Shown here: positions 42,892-52,210 of the stretch, piece by piece
Position numbering within the stretch: position 1 is the stretch's first letter
Layout: every line of letters starts with the position of its first letter
Assembly: GCA_021772975.1 (NCBI GenBank)
Contig: JAJFKY010000013.1
Coordinates: 1 to 64,000 of the forward strand
Direction: 5' to 3'
Length of the DNA: 64,000 bases
From: Gammaproteobacteria bacterium
Lineage (GTDB): Bacteria; Pseudomonadota; Gammaproteobacteria; Xanthomonadales; Wenzhouxiangellaceae
Made by a program: the position numbers and the translations under genes
Notes under the pieces: model-generated
The model's input: the letters and a program-made list of their open reading frames with translations, nothing else
Databases searched by the model: none
What the model was told of the DNA's origin: nothing

Positions 42892-44325
42892 TTATGCGCC
42901 GCCAGCGGTACTCGCCAGACTACTCCACGGGCCGGTAATAGCCAGGGTCAAGCCGGGATTAAAGATATTTACGAACAACCACTCACCATCCGGGGAAAAA
43001 CAGGCGCCGGCCCATTCTGTATCGGGCATTTCATCAGCCAGTTCATTGCCACCTAGCCGGCCTTTAATCTGATCATTGATCTGCGCCAGATAGCTGTAGC
43101 TGCCGTTTTCGTGCAGCAGCATCAGACGCTGAGCATTGAGGGGTTTGCTGACCCTGTCTTCACAGATCAACAGTCCGCCATGAGGATTTACGATCATATT
43201 ATCAGGGCCTGATATATCCTCCCAGCCAGGGGAGTCATAGACCAGTTCCAGGGTATGCTCCACAGTGTGATAGCAGAACACCTGGCCGTTGCCGGTCGAA
43301 CCGCCCCGCTTGGCGGTAAAAAATACACGCTGGCCTTCAATGGCTATTCCTTCCAGCGCAATAAAACGGCAGGCACCCTGTTCAATACCCTGCTGCTGTA
43401 CGCCGCGCGCATCGTGGGTGCCCGGACTGTTACCACGTTCGGGCTGCTCGATATCGACCCAGGAACAGTCCCATGTCTGACCCACATCACTGGCCTTTGA
43501 GAGATTGTCCGCGCCAGCTACTTTCAACATCTGTAAGCGCCCGCCGACTGACAGCTTGCCTGGCTGGTGGGGAATAAAACGATAAAACCCGGCCGTGGGT
43601 GACAGGTCTTCGGTCAAATAAATCATCCCGCTGTCGGCATCAACCGCCACCGCCTCGTGAAAAAACTGGCCCATGGCGGTCAATGGTTCGGGCCTGGCAT
43701 GCCCATCCGCTGGAACCTCAAATACAAAACCATGCCGCTTACGCGCATCATCCAGTTTTGTCCAGGCATACTGGACACGATCATCGACGGATAATTCATC
43801 TGGCGAATAAACGATTTCCTCACAGCTCAGCCATGTTCCCCATGGCGTCACTCCGCCGGCGCAGTTATATACCGTACCGCTTAAACTGGTGTGGCTGGTC
43901 TGCACAACGGGGCTGCAGGCATCCACTTTCATGGTTACTGTACCGCCACCGGTTACGTCGTAGGCGTGCTCTAAAGCCCCGAACGGCCCATTGGAGCCAC
44001 TCAACTCGTGATTGCGCACCAGCGTCAGCTGTTGATCATCGGCCTGGACCACGCCCATACCATCGAAGCTGCCGGGCATTTTCACGCCGTCGCTCATGGT
44101 CATGCCGGCATAGGCAAGGGTCCGGTAATAAAAACCCGGTGGCAGTTTGATTAAAGGCAGTCCGGTGATTGCGTCATTGCTCAGCGCGAGAGCGCCATAA
44201 CCAGCGCTTAAACGCCAGCCCCTGGCATCATCTGTCAGCGCATAACCTCGCACAGTCGTACTCAACGCCCCGCTGCCCAGCAGCAAGGCGGAATTGCGGA
44301 GAAACCCCCGGCGTTTTAAATCCAT
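42892..44325 (-). CDS. PhoX/DUF839 family exported protein
   Basis: This 477-aa protein begins with a Tat-type signal (KRRGFLRNSALLLGSGA) and continues with the PhoX family pattern: LPPGFYYRTLAYAG, LVRNHELSGSNGPFG, TPWGTWLSCEE, FEVPADG, HEAVAVDADSGMIYLTED and the C-terminal CFSPDGEWLFVNI. PhoX enzymes are calcium/iron-dependent alkaline phosphatases of the periplasm; many DUF839 members have no tested activity, so the phosphatase role is not certain. It is a stand-alone gene, convergent with yceI. Confidence 0.82.
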   Translation of the reverse strand: MDLKRRGFLRNSALLLGSGALSTTVRGYALTDDARGWRLSAGYGALALSNDAITGLPLIKLPPGFYYRTLAYAGMTMSDGVKMPGSFDGMGVVQADDQQLTLVRNHELSGSNGPFGALEHAYDVTGGGTVTMKVDACSPVVQTSHTSLSGTVYNCAGGVTPWGTWLSCEEIVYSPDELSVDDRVQYAWTKLDDARKRHGFVFEVPADGHARPEPLTAMGQFFHEAVAVDADSGMIYLTEDLSPTAGFYRFIPHQPGKLSVGGRLQMLKVAGADNLSKASDVGQTWDCSWVDIEQPERGNSPGTHDARGVQQQGIEQGACRFIALEGIAIEGQRVFFTAKRGGSTGNGQVFCYHTVEHTLELVYDSPGWEDISGPDNMIVNPHGGLLICEDRVSKPLNAQRLMLLHENGSYSYLAQINDQIKGRLGGNELADEMPDTEWAGACFSPDGEWLFVNIFNPGLTLAITGPWSSLASTAGGA

Positions 44326-44384
44326 GTCAACTGTCCTGCTGGCTTTCTGAAGGTGTTTGTTAACTTAAGTCTAAGCGCGGAACA

Positions 44385-45755
44385 TTACATTCCTGGTGGC
44401 AACATGCCTTTGGGTATCCGGCCCTGCATCTTTTTCATCAGTTTGTCCATACCGCCCTTGGAAAACTTCTTGAACATCTTCTGCATCTGGGTGAACTGTT
44501 TGAGCAGCTTGTTAATATCCTGCACCTGAGTGCCGGAACCGTTGGCGATCCGGCGCTTGCGTGAACCACGAATCACATCCGGGAAGATGCGCTCCTGCGG
44601 CGTCATGGAGTTGATAATCGCAATCATGCGTTTGCTGTCATTGCCGGCCGCGGCTTTTTGACGGACGGCTTCGGGTAACTGCCCCATACCCGGCAACTTG
44701 TCCAGCATCGAACCCATGCCCCCCATGTTTTCCATCTGCAGCAGTTGCTGACGAAAATCGTCCAGATTGAATTTATTACCGCGGCGCAGTTTGCCGGCCA
44801 GCTTCTCGGCTGCCTGCTTATCGACCTTGCGCTCAACCTCCTCTACCAGGCTGAGCACATCGCCCATACCCAGAATCCTTGATGCCAGGCGGTCAGGATG
44901 AAACGGTTCAAGCGCATCGGACTTTTCACCCATGCCCAGAAACTTGATCGGTTTGCCGGTGATCGCGCGCACCGACAGAGCTGCGCCACCGCGGGCATCA
45001 CCATCAGCTTTGGTCAGCACCACCCCGGTCAACGGTAAGGCCTCGTTGAAGGCTTTGGCGGTGTTGGCGGCATCCTGACCGGTCATGGCATCCACCACAA
45101 ACAATGTTTCATGCGGCTTGATGGCCTTATGAATATCACGTGCCTCGGCCATCATGGCCTCATCCACGTGCAACCGGCCGGCGGTATCAACAATCAGCAC
45201 ATCGGCAAACTGCCGTTGTGCTTCCTGCACAGCGGCGCTGGCGATCTTGTGTGGTTTATCCCCGGCGCTGGCGGGATAATAAGTCGCGCCCACCTGTTCA
45301 GCCAGCAATTGCAGTTGTTGCATGGCCGCCGGCCGATAGACATCGCAGCTGACCACCATGACCTTGCGCTGCTCACGTTCTTTCAGATAGCGCGCCAGCT
45401 TGCCGACCGAAGTGGTCTTACCAGCGCCCTGCAAGCCGGCCACCATCACCACCACCGGGGGCGCGGCGTGCAAATCCAGCGGCGCGGTCTGCTCGCCCAT
45501 GACCTGGACCAGTTCGGCATGCACCAGCTTGATCAGGGCCTGCCCCGGCTGCAGACTGGTCAGGACCTTCTGCCCGAGTGCTTTGTCACGCACCGTATTG
45601 ATAAAGTCCTTGACCACCGGCAGCGCCACGTCGGCTTCCAGCAGCGCCACCCGCACATCACGCAGAGCAGCACGCATATTGTCTTCAGACAGCTTGCCCT
45701 GGCCGCGCAGTTGCTGCAGGGTGGAGGAGAGCCGGTCGGTTAGATTTTGAAACAT
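44385..45755 (-). CDS. ffh: Signal recognition particle protein Ffh
   Basis: This 456-aa SRP54-type GTPase has the N domain, G1 GLQGAGKTTSVGKLA, G3 DTAGRL, G4 TKADGDARGGA and a methionine-rich M domain that binds 4.5S RNA and signal peptides (GSGTQVQDINKLLKQFTQM, then KMFKKF). A TATAAT hexamer at 45796-45791 on the minus strand is a likely -10 element. It is divergent from the CcsA-like gene, a conserved neighbour in Gammaproteobacteria. Confidence 0.96.
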   Translation of the reverse strand: MFQNLTDRLSSTLQQLRGQGKLSEDNMRAALRDVRVALLEADVALPVVKDFINTVRDKALGQKVLTSLQPGQALIKLVHAELVQVMGEQTAPLDLHAAPPVVVMVAGLQGAGKTTSVGKLARYLKEREQRKVMVVSCDVYRPAAMQQLQLLAEQVGATYYPASAGDKPHKIASAAVQEAQRQFADVLIVDTAGRLHVDEAMMAEARDIHKAIKPHETLFVVDAMTGQDAANTAKAFNEALPLTGVVLTKADGDARGGAALSVRAITGKPIKFLGMGEKSDALEPFHPDRLASRILGMGDVLSLVEEVERKVDKQAAEKLAGKLRRGNKFNLDDFRQQLLQMENMGGMGSMLDKLPGMGQLPEAVRQKAAAGNDSKRMIAIINSMTPQERIFPDVIRGSRKRRIANGSGTQVQDINKLLKQFTQMQKMFKKFSKGGMDKLMKKMQGRIPKGMLPPGM

Positions 45756-45883
45756 AATGAGTTAATTAAGGTTTGCCACAATATACTGACATTATAACGG
45801 TGCAGGCGCTTGGCTTGCTGACCAGAGCTGCTCTTTCAACCTGAAACATTCACTGTCTGGCGCGGTTATGGCAGGATAGGCGC

Positions 45884-46690
45884 ATGACGATCTGGCTCGC
45901 GATTACCGGTTACAGTCTGGCCTGGGTGTTACAGGCACGTCTGGCCGTGCACACCCAGACCCCACCCCGCTGGCAACGGGTCATACCGGTGCTGAGTGGC
46001 GCGCTGGCGGTTGCCTGTCATTTACTGGCCCTGGCTCAGCACTTGCTGCTGCCCGACAGTATTGATGTGAACATCATCAACCTGTTTACGCTGCTGGCGG
46101 TCATGATTGTGATTTTCAACTGGCTGATCAGCCGTAGCAACGAGCAGGAATTACTGGAACTGGCTATCTACCCGCTGGCGGTGCTGTCACTGCTGTTGCT
46201 GAACTATGTGCCGGTCAGCGCGGTCAAGCTGAGCACACTGGATTCACTGGCCGCCACGCATATTATCAGTTCTTTGCTGGCTTACGCCCTGCTAAGCCTG
46301 TGCGCGCTGCTGGCAATTCAGATCGCCGTGCAGGACATTATGCTGCGCCGCCATCAGGCGCTCTGGCTGTTCCAGAAAATCCCCTTGATGGGGCTGGAGA
46401 ACCTGCTATTCCAGTTGATGCTGGCGGGTGTGTTACTGCTGACCATTGCACTGCTAAGCGGTGTCTGGTTTATCGACAACTGGTTTGCCCAGCATCTGGT
46501 TCACAAGACCGTTTTATCGCTGCTCTCCTGGCTGGTTTTCAGTATTCTGCTGTTCGGCCGCTGGCGGCTGGGCTGGCGCGGCCAATGGGCGGTCCGGCTG
46601 ACACTGGCAGGCATGTTACTGTTATTGCTGGCTTATTTTGGCGCCAAATGGGTTCTGGAGGTACTTAAACAAAGCAGTTGGTCAGGCTGA
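45884..46690 (+). CDS. CcsA-like membrane protein (YpjD type)
   Basis: This 268-aa protein has eight hydrophobic segments and belongs to the cytochrome c assembly (CcsA/YpjD) family. The most typical region is SSLLAYALLSLCALLAIQIAV with LDSLAATHIISS before it and WFAQHLVHKTVLSLLSW later, where the histidines may face heme. Its genomic place next to ffh and before the CorC-like gene is conserved (ffh-ypjD-yfjD in E. coli). The exact role is not established; a heme-handling task is possible given the family. Confidence 0.82.
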   Translation: MTIWLAITGYSLAWVLQARLAVHTQTPPRWQRVIPVLSGALAVACHLLALAQHLLLPDSIDVNIINLFTLLAVMIVIFNWLISRSNEQELLELAIYPLAVLSLLLLNYVPVSAVKLSTLDSLAATHIISSLLAYALLSLCALLAIQIAVQDIMLRRHQALWLFQKIPLMGLENLLFQLMLAGVLLLTIALLSGVWFIDNWFAQHLVHKTVLSLLSWLVFSILLFGRWRLGWRGQWAVRLTLAGMLLLLLAYFGAKWVLEVLKQSSWSG

Positions 46691-46827
46691 TGAGACCAGA
46701 CAGTCCAGACCTGCATTTGGACTCATCTGACGCAGCCGTTAGACTATACTGCTGGCCACTACATGATCCGGCAATCGCTTGAACAAACGCCCCAAATCTG
46801 ATCCACAATCACACCCAGCCTGTTGAA

Positions 46828-48102
46828 ATGGAACAGCTTTCTACTCAATTTCTGTTTATAACGCTGGTGATTCTGATTATTCTGTCCGGCTTTTTTTCCA
46901 GTTCTGAAACAGGCCTGATCGCGCTTAACCGTTATAAGCTCAAACACCTGGCTAAAACCGGCCATCGTGGCGCACGGCTGGCCAAATCGCTGCTCAACAA
47001 ACCGGACCGTCTGATCGGTTTGATTTTATTCGGTAACAATCTGGTTAACGTGCTGGCCAGTTTTATTGTTTCCATGCTGACCCTGAGATTACTGGGGGAT
47101 GGCAGCCTGGCTTTTTGGATATCCGCGGTCGGCTTTACCTTTGTGTTGCTGATTTTCGCCGAACTGGCGCCCAAAACCATGGCGGTCCAGCATCCGGAAA
47201 GCATCGCTTTTCCTGCTTCGTTTGTGTTAACACCGTTGTTGAAAGTCTGCTTTCCAATCATTCTGGCGATTAACTTCACCGCCAATAATCTATTGCGACT
47301 GTTCGGGGTTAGACCGCAGCCAGGCGCTATGGAGCATCTGACCCGTGATGAACTGCGGACCATCGTATCTGACAGTCATCGTGATCTGTCCAATGATCAT
47401 CAGCAGATGCTGCTGAATATTCTGGATCTTGAACATGGCCGGATCGAAGACGTCATGGTTCCCCGCCAGGAAGTGGTGGGCATCGATCTGAATGAAGACT
47501 GGAACACCATCCTGACCCAGCTATCACAATCCCTGTATACCCGCCTGCCGGTCTATCAGGATGACCTGGATAATCTGGTGGGACTGCTGCATATTCGTAC
47601 CGTGCTGGCGCGGCTGTCACAGGGACGCTTAACCTTTGATGACCTTAAACGCTCGGTGCGCAAGCCCTATTTTATTCCCGAAGGCACTTCACTGACGCAA
47701 CAATTGCTGGAATTCCAACGGTTGGAACGGCGGATGGGTATGGTGGTGGATGAATATGGTGATATTCAGGGCCTGGTCACCCTGGATGATATTCTGGAAG
47801 AAATCGTCGGTGACTACACCACCGATGCGCGCTCAGTTGGCAACAAGCAGGTCCGTCGCATGGAAGACGGCACCTGGCTGGTCGATGGCGGCAGCTCGCT
47901 GCGGATGCTGAATCGCCAGTTTGAGTGGGACCTGCCCACCGATGGAGCGACCACCTTGAATGGCCTGATTCTGGAGCGGCTGGAGCTGATTCCGGATGGC
48001 AATGTGGCGCTGAAGTTCGGGAGTTTGATTTTTACCGTGGTCGAGGTTGGGGACAACAGCATTCGCAAGGTATTGGTCAAAGGGTTCCGGGATGCTGGTT
48101 AA
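46828..48102 (+). CDS. CorC/HlyC family protein (DUF21-CBS, YfjD type)
   Basis: This 424-aa protein has an N-terminal DUF21/CNNM membrane domain (ILSGFFSSSETGLIALNRYK, FAELAPKTMAVQHPE), a CBS pair (VMVPRQEVVGIDLNEDW, LVGLLHIRTVLARL) and a C-terminal CorC_HlyC domain (MVVDEYGDIQGLVTLDDILE and IPDGNVALKFGSLIFTVVEV). Relatives take part in magnesium and cobalt efflux or resistance. The order after ffh and the YpjD-like gene is as in E. coli. Confidence 0.9.
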   Translation: MEQLSTQFLFITLVILIILSGFFSSSETGLIALNRYKLKHLAKTGHRGARLAKSLLNKPDRLIGLILFGNNLVNVLASFIVSMLTLRLLGDGSLAFWISAVGFTFVLLIFAELAPKTMAVQHPESIAFPASFVLTPLLKVCFPIILAINFTANNLLRLFGVRPQPGAMEHLTRDELRTIVSDSHRDLSNDHQQMLLNILDLEHGRIEDVMVPRQEVVGIDLNEDWNTILTQLSQSLYTRLPVYQDDLDNLVGLLHIRTVLARLSQGRLTFDDLKRSVRKPYFIPEGTSLTQQLLEFQRLERRMGMVVDEYGDIQGLVTLDDILEEIVGDYTTDARSVGNKQVRRMEDGTWLVDGGSSLRMLNRQFEWDLPTDGATTLNGLILERLELIPDGNVALKFGSLIFTVVEVGDNSIRKVLVKGFRDAG

Positions 48103-48204
48103 GCATGGTTCTGCCTGATCGGGCTAACTGAATCGGAACATCCAGGCGGACGCGAAAAGATCGGGTTATAACCGCTGCTTGAACCGGTATCTTTTAGCAG
48201 CCGT

Positions 48205-48238
48205 TGTCGGCTTACGGCTATGCCTAAGCCGACCTACA
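48205..48238. repeat. REP-like hairpin, copy 1
   Basis: GTCGGCTTA and TAAGCCGAC form a 9-bp stem around CGGCTATGCC, with CTACA to the right. It lies between the convergent CorC-like and APC permease genes. A second copy at 52169-52202 matches at 30 of 34 positions, and one difference in the stem is compensated on the other arm. Confidence 0.8.
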
Positions 48239-48294
48239 TTCAAACCAGCACCCTAACACATCACCAGGACTTGGAAACTCTGTGTGAGATAAGC

Positions 48295-49581
48295 TCAATC
48301 CTTGCTCTGCTCGCGCCGAAACCCGTAAATCACCGCGCCGACCACCAGGGCCACCAGCGCCGCCAGCAAATTATTGACTGTCGCACTGGCCAGCAGCCCC
48401 AGGGACAACAATAGCGCCAATACCGGAATCACCGGCCCACCGGGCAGACGCAGGGCGTCGGCTTTGTGCGCATAACGCCGCTGCAGAATCAGCAAAGCGG
48501 CGGTGGTGGTGATATAAGTGGTCAAACGCGCCACGATGGACAGCAGCGCCAGTTGCACGAACGTGCCGGATAAAGCCAGCGCAAGTGCAATCACGCCTTG
48601 GCTGATAATGGCTACAGCCGGGGTGCGGAAGCGGGGATGTATACGCGCCAGTGCCTGTGGGCCGTAGCCATCCACTGATAAGGCGTAAACATAGCGCGGG
48701 CCAAACAACATGGTGTTGTTATTGGTGCCCATGATGGATACCGCGGCTCCTACCGTCAGAATCAATGCTGCCCAGTTACCGGCAAAAGCGCCGGCCGCCT
48801 CAGCCAGTGGTGAGGCGGATTCAGCGACCCCAGGCAAGGTACCCAGAGCAACCAGCTGCACCAGGGTATACATCACGGTGATGACGATAATCATGGCAAT
48901 CAGCGCGAATGGAACATCGCGTTGCGGGTTTTTATATTCGCCGGCCGCAGCGGGCGTATTTTCAAAACCGGCGTAGGCAAACAGCAATAACAGCGCGGCT
49001 TCGCCCAGATTGTGCACCGGCGGCAGACCGATGGCCTGCATGGCTGACCAGTCCACATAAAACAAGCCGATCAGAATGAACATGGCCAGCGGCAGTAACT
49101 TGACCAATACAAAGGCAACGCCGGTTCTGGCCGCGGCTTTAACGCCCATCACATTGATCCAGGTGAGCAGCGCCAGCGACGCGACAATAATCAATAGCTG
49201 ACCGGCACGGCCACCTGCAAACGGCCAGAAATGCGCCACTGCCTGGGCCAGCCCGTTACTGAGCGCGGCGGCTGAGGCAATACGCGTCAACCAGGTCATC
49301 CAACCGCATTCAAAACCGATAAACGAACCAAAAGCTTCCCGCGCGTACAGATAGCTGCCGCCCGGCTGATCAAAATAACTGGCTGCCTGGGCATAACACA
49401 ACACCAGCAGGGCGACCGCCAGGCCGGCTACCAGCACCGCCCAGATACTAGCCCATCCCAACAGCGCGGCCGCCGCCGCCGGCAGCAGGTAGATGCCGCT
49501 GCCCACCACATCATTAATCGCCAGGCCGACAATCTGCCAGCGGGTGACTACGCGCTTGAGCGTGTTCCGAGGATGCTTCAT
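48295..49581 (-). CDS. APC-family amino acid permease
   Basis: This 428-aa, 12-span transporter has the family signature at its start (GLAINDVVGSGIYLLPAAAA), then YFDQPGGSYLYAREAFG and a region with AYAGFENTPAAAGEYKNPQR. It imports or exchanges amino acids or amines; the substrate is not evident. ATG 49581 with GGGA upstream is preferred over TTG 49602. It is 32 bp after the radA stop and in the same direction. Confidence 0.87.
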   Translation of the reverse strand: MKHPRNTLKRVVTRWQIVGLAINDVVGSGIYLLPAAAAALLGWASIWAVLVAGLAVALLVLCYAQAASYFDQPGGSYLYAREAFGSFIGFECGWMTWLTRIASAAALSNGLAQAVAHFWPFAGGRAGQLLIIVASLALLTWINVMGVKAAARTGVAFVLVKLLPLAMFILIGLFYVDWSAMQAIGLPPVHNLGEAALLLLFAYAGFENTPAAAGEYKNPQRDVPFALIAMIIVITVMYTLVQLVALGTLPGVAESASPLAEAAGAFAGNWAALILTVGAAVSIMGTNNNTMLFGPRYVYALSVDGYGPQALARIHPRFRTPAVAIISQGVIALALALSGTFVQLALLSIVARLTTYITTTAALLILQRRYAHKADALRLPGGPVIPVLALLLSLGLLASATVNNLLAALVALVVGAVIYGFRREQSKD

Positions 49582-49613
49582 TCTGGTGTCCCGTGACGGC
49601 AAATCAGCCAGCC

Positions 49614-50987
49614 CTAATCCAGCATATCCAGTGCCTGCTGCAAACTGCCCGCCCCCAGCAGTTGACCCCCCGGAAGCGCTTTTAAGCCACGCTGATTGGC
49701 TTTCGGCAAGATAATCCGTTTCAGGCCCTGTCCCAACGCGGCTTTTACGCGCTCCTCACCGTTCGGCACCGGCCGCAGCTCACCGGATAAGCCAATCTCG
49801 CCAAACGCCACCAGGTCGTCCGGTAACGCCCGGTTGCGCAGGCTGGACAGGATCGCCAGCAGCACCGCCAGATCACTGGCTGTTTCGGTAATGCGCAGAC
49901 CGCCCACCACATTCACATACACATCCTGATCATGCACGGCGATACCGGCATGCCGATGCAATACCGCCAACAGCATATTGATGCGCTGGGCGTCCACGCC
50001 CACCGCTACGCGCCGGGGATGCCCCATGCTGCTGGTGTCCACCAGTGCCTGCATTTCAACCAGCAATGGCCGGGTACCTTCGCGGGTGACCAGCACACAG
50101 CTGCCCGGCACATTGGCTTCGCGCTGAGCCAGAAACATCGCGGAAGGATTACTGACTTCGCGCAGGCCGTGGTCGGTCATCGCGAATACGCCCAGCTCGT
50201 TAACCGCGCCGAAGCGGTTCTTGATGGCTCGGATGACCCGGAACCGGCTACCGCTGTCACTTTCAAAATACAGTACCGTATCAACCATATGCTCCAGGAC
50301 CCGTGGCCCTGCCAGCGTGCCGTCCTTGGTGACATGGCCAACCAGAAAAACCGCACAGCCCGTCTGTTTGGCATACCGCACCAGCTGAGCGCTGGCATCA
50401 CGTACCTGCGAGACGCTGCCGGGTGCCGATTGCAAAGCCTCGCTGTAGACAGTCTGTACTGAGTCAATCACCAGCAGGCTGGGCTTGACCCCGACTGCCT
50501 TGTTAATGATCTGCTCAACCGAGGTTTCGGTCAGGCAAGCCAGCTTCTCGACCGGCAATTGCAGCCGGCGGGCACGCATCGCGACCTGCTCGGCTGATTC
50601 CTCACCGGTGACATATAGACAATCCTGTGCCGCCGACATCGCGGCCAGCACCTGAATCAGCAAGGTGGATTTACCAATCCCGGGATCACCGCCAATCAGG
50701 GTTACCGAACCGGGCACCAGACCACCACCCAGGACCCGGTCCAATTCCTTCAAACCGGTTGTCTGGCGGGGCCGGCTATTAGCGCTGACTTTGTCCAGGC
50801 GCACGATTTCACTGTGCTCAGCACCGGCGAAGTTAGCGCCACGGGCAGCCGTCTTAGCCGTTGCGGCAGGCCCCAGGCGGATTTCCTGTAAGCTGTTCCA
50901 GACGCCGCATTCACCGCATTGACCGGCCCATTTCGGATAATCGGCGCCACATTCGGTGCACACATATTGGGTCTTTACTTTTGCCAT
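49614..50987 (-). CDS. radA: DNA repair protein RadA
   Basis: This 457-aa RecA-like helicase acts on recombination intermediates. The N-terminal zinc finger is YVCTECGADYPKWAGQCGEC, Walker A is GGDPGIGKSTL, the RadA motif is AIKNRFGAVNELGVF, and the C-terminal Lon-like domain contains GLSGELRPVPNGEERVKAAL. The start MAKVKTQYV (50987) matches the family; a start five codons upstream is possible. It is divergent from pspF with a 59-bp gap. Confidence 0.95.
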   Translation of the reverse strand: MAKVKTQYVCTECGADYPKWAGQCGECGVWNSLQEIRLGPAATAKTAARGANFAGAEHSEIVRLDKVSANSRPRQTTGLKELDRVLGGGLVPGSVTLIGGDPGIGKSTLLIQVLAAMSAAQDCLYVTGEESAEQVAMRARRLQLPVEKLACLTETSVEQIINKAVGVKPSLLVIDSVQTVYSEALQSAPGSVSQVRDASAQLVRYAKQTGCAVFLVGHVTKDGTLAGPRVLEHMVDTVLYFESDSGSRFRVIRAIKNRFGAVNELGVFAMTDHGLREVSNPSAMFLAQREANVPGSCVLVTREGTRPLLVEMQALVDTSSMGHPRRVAVGVDAQRINMLLAVLHRHAGIAVHDQDVYVNVVGGLRITETASDLAVLLAILSSLRNRALPDDLVAFGEIGLSGELRPVPNGEERVKAALGQGLKRIILPKANQRGLKALPGGQLLGAGSLQQALDMLD

Positions 50988-51046
50988 GAGCAATTGTCGC
51001 ATATCCTATTGGCTGCCCGAGGCAGACATTCTAAACAAAACAACTG

Positions 51047-52069
51047 ATGGTCCGACCCAAACAGGAATTTATCGGCTCCTCACCCGCGTTCTTAGGGGTA
51101 CTGGAGCAAACATCACGCCTGGCGCTGCTGAACCGCAGTGCGCTGGTGATAGGTGAGCGCGGCACCGGTAAGGAATTGATTGCCGAACGCCTGCATTTTC
51201 TATCCCCGCGCTGGGATCAGGCATTTATCAAAATGGATTGTGCTGCGCTGCCCGAAAGCCTGCTGGAATCAGAGTTATTTGGCCATGAAGCCGGTGCTTT
51301 TACCGGCGCGCAGAAGCTGCGCCGCGGCCGCTTTGAACAGGCCGACCAGGGCAGCCTGTTCCTGGATGAGCTGGCCAATACCCCGGTCACGGTGCAGGAA
51401 AAGCTGTTACGGGTGATTGAATACGGGACTTTTGAGCGAATTGGCGGCTCGCGCCCGGTGCATGTCGACGTGCGGATTATCGCCGCCACCAATCAGGATT
51501 TGCCCACCCTGGCCGAACGCGGTCTGTTCCGGCCTGATCTGCTGGACCGCCTGGCATTTGACGTCATCACCCTGCCACCGCTGCGCGCGCGCCGCGAGGA
51601 CATCCTGCAACTGGCGGATCATTTTGCCGTCAAAATGTCCAGCGAACTGAGCCGTGATCTGTTTCCCGGCTTCAATAAACGGGTCGAACAGCAACTGCTG
51701 GAATACGCCTGGCCGGGCAACATCCGGGAACTGAAGAATGTGGTGGAACGGGCTGTCTATCGGATGGATGATCCGGAAAAACCGGTCAGCGAGATTGAGT
51801 TTGATCCGTTTGCTTCACCCTGGCGGCCGACATCCATACTGCCCGACCACGACGCTGGCGGCGGCATACGTTCCGAGGCGCCCGGCGAATGGCCAGTTGA
51901 TCTGCATGAGGAGGTCAGACAGCATGAAATCAAGCGGGTTGAGCAGGCTCTGCAGCAGGCGCACTATCATCAGAATGAAGCCGCCAAACTATTGGGTCTG
52001 AGCTACCATCAGTTTCGCGGTTTACTGCGCAAATACGATATCACCCCCAAACAACAGGCGAGTTCATAG
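51047..52069 (+). CDS. pspF: PspF-type sigma54 activator
   Basis: This 340-aa bacterial enhancer-binding protein has no receiver domain, like PspF. The AAA+ domain has Walker A GERGTGKELIAERLH, the sigma54 contact loop GAFTGA, Walker B region SLFLDELAN and the sensor and arginine-finger region RIIAATNQDLP ... FRPDLLDRLAFDV. The C-terminal Fis-type HTH is NEAAKLLGLSYHQFRGLLRKY. PspF normally activates the phage-shock genes and is held by PspA. Here the divergent neighbour is radA and no pspA, pspB or pspC is in the window, so the targets must be elsewhere. Confidence 0.85.
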   Translation: MVRPKQEFIGSSPAFLGVLEQTSRLALLNRSALVIGERGTGKELIAERLHFLSPRWDQAFIKMDCAALPESLLESELFGHEAGAFTGAQKLRRGRFEQADQGSLFLDELANTPVTVQEKLLRVIEYGTFERIGGSRPVHVDVRIIAATNQDLPTLAERGLFRPDLLDRLAFDVITLPPLRARREDILQLADHFAVKMSSELSRDLFPGFNKRVEQQLLEYAWPGNIRELKNVVERAVYRMDDPEKPVSEIEFDPFASPWRPTSILPDHDAGGGIRSEAPGEWPVDLHEEVRQHEIKRVEQALQQAHYHQNEAAKLLGLSYHQFRGLLRKYDITPKQQASS

Positions 52070-52091
52070 TTACACCACCAGACTGAATCCA

Positions 52092-52125
52092 CCGGTTGGC
52101 CTGGAAACCCGGTTTCGCCAACCGG
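52092..52125. other. Strong hairpin between pspF and alr
   Basis: CCGGTTGGC and GCCAACCGG are perfect 9-bp arms, and inside them GAAAC and GTTTC pair around CCG, with a 3-base bulge. It lies 22 bp after the pspF stop and has no T-run. It may act as a bidirectional transcript barrier together with the REP-like element at 52169. Confidence 0.5.
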
Positions 52126-52168
52126 CAGCGGAATTGATGCACTGCTAGCGATTGATTGTGACACCTGC

Positions 52169-52202
52169 TGTCGGTTTACGGCTGCGCCTAAACCGACCTA
52201 CA
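52169..52202. repeat. REP-like hairpin, copy 2
   Basis: GTCGGTTTA and TAAACCGAC pair around CGGCTGCGCC. Compared with the copy at 48205-48238, a C-G stem pair has become T-A, so structure rather than sequence is conserved. It too lies between convergent genes (pspF and alr). Confidence 0.8.
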
Positions 52203-52210
52203 ACCACTGC

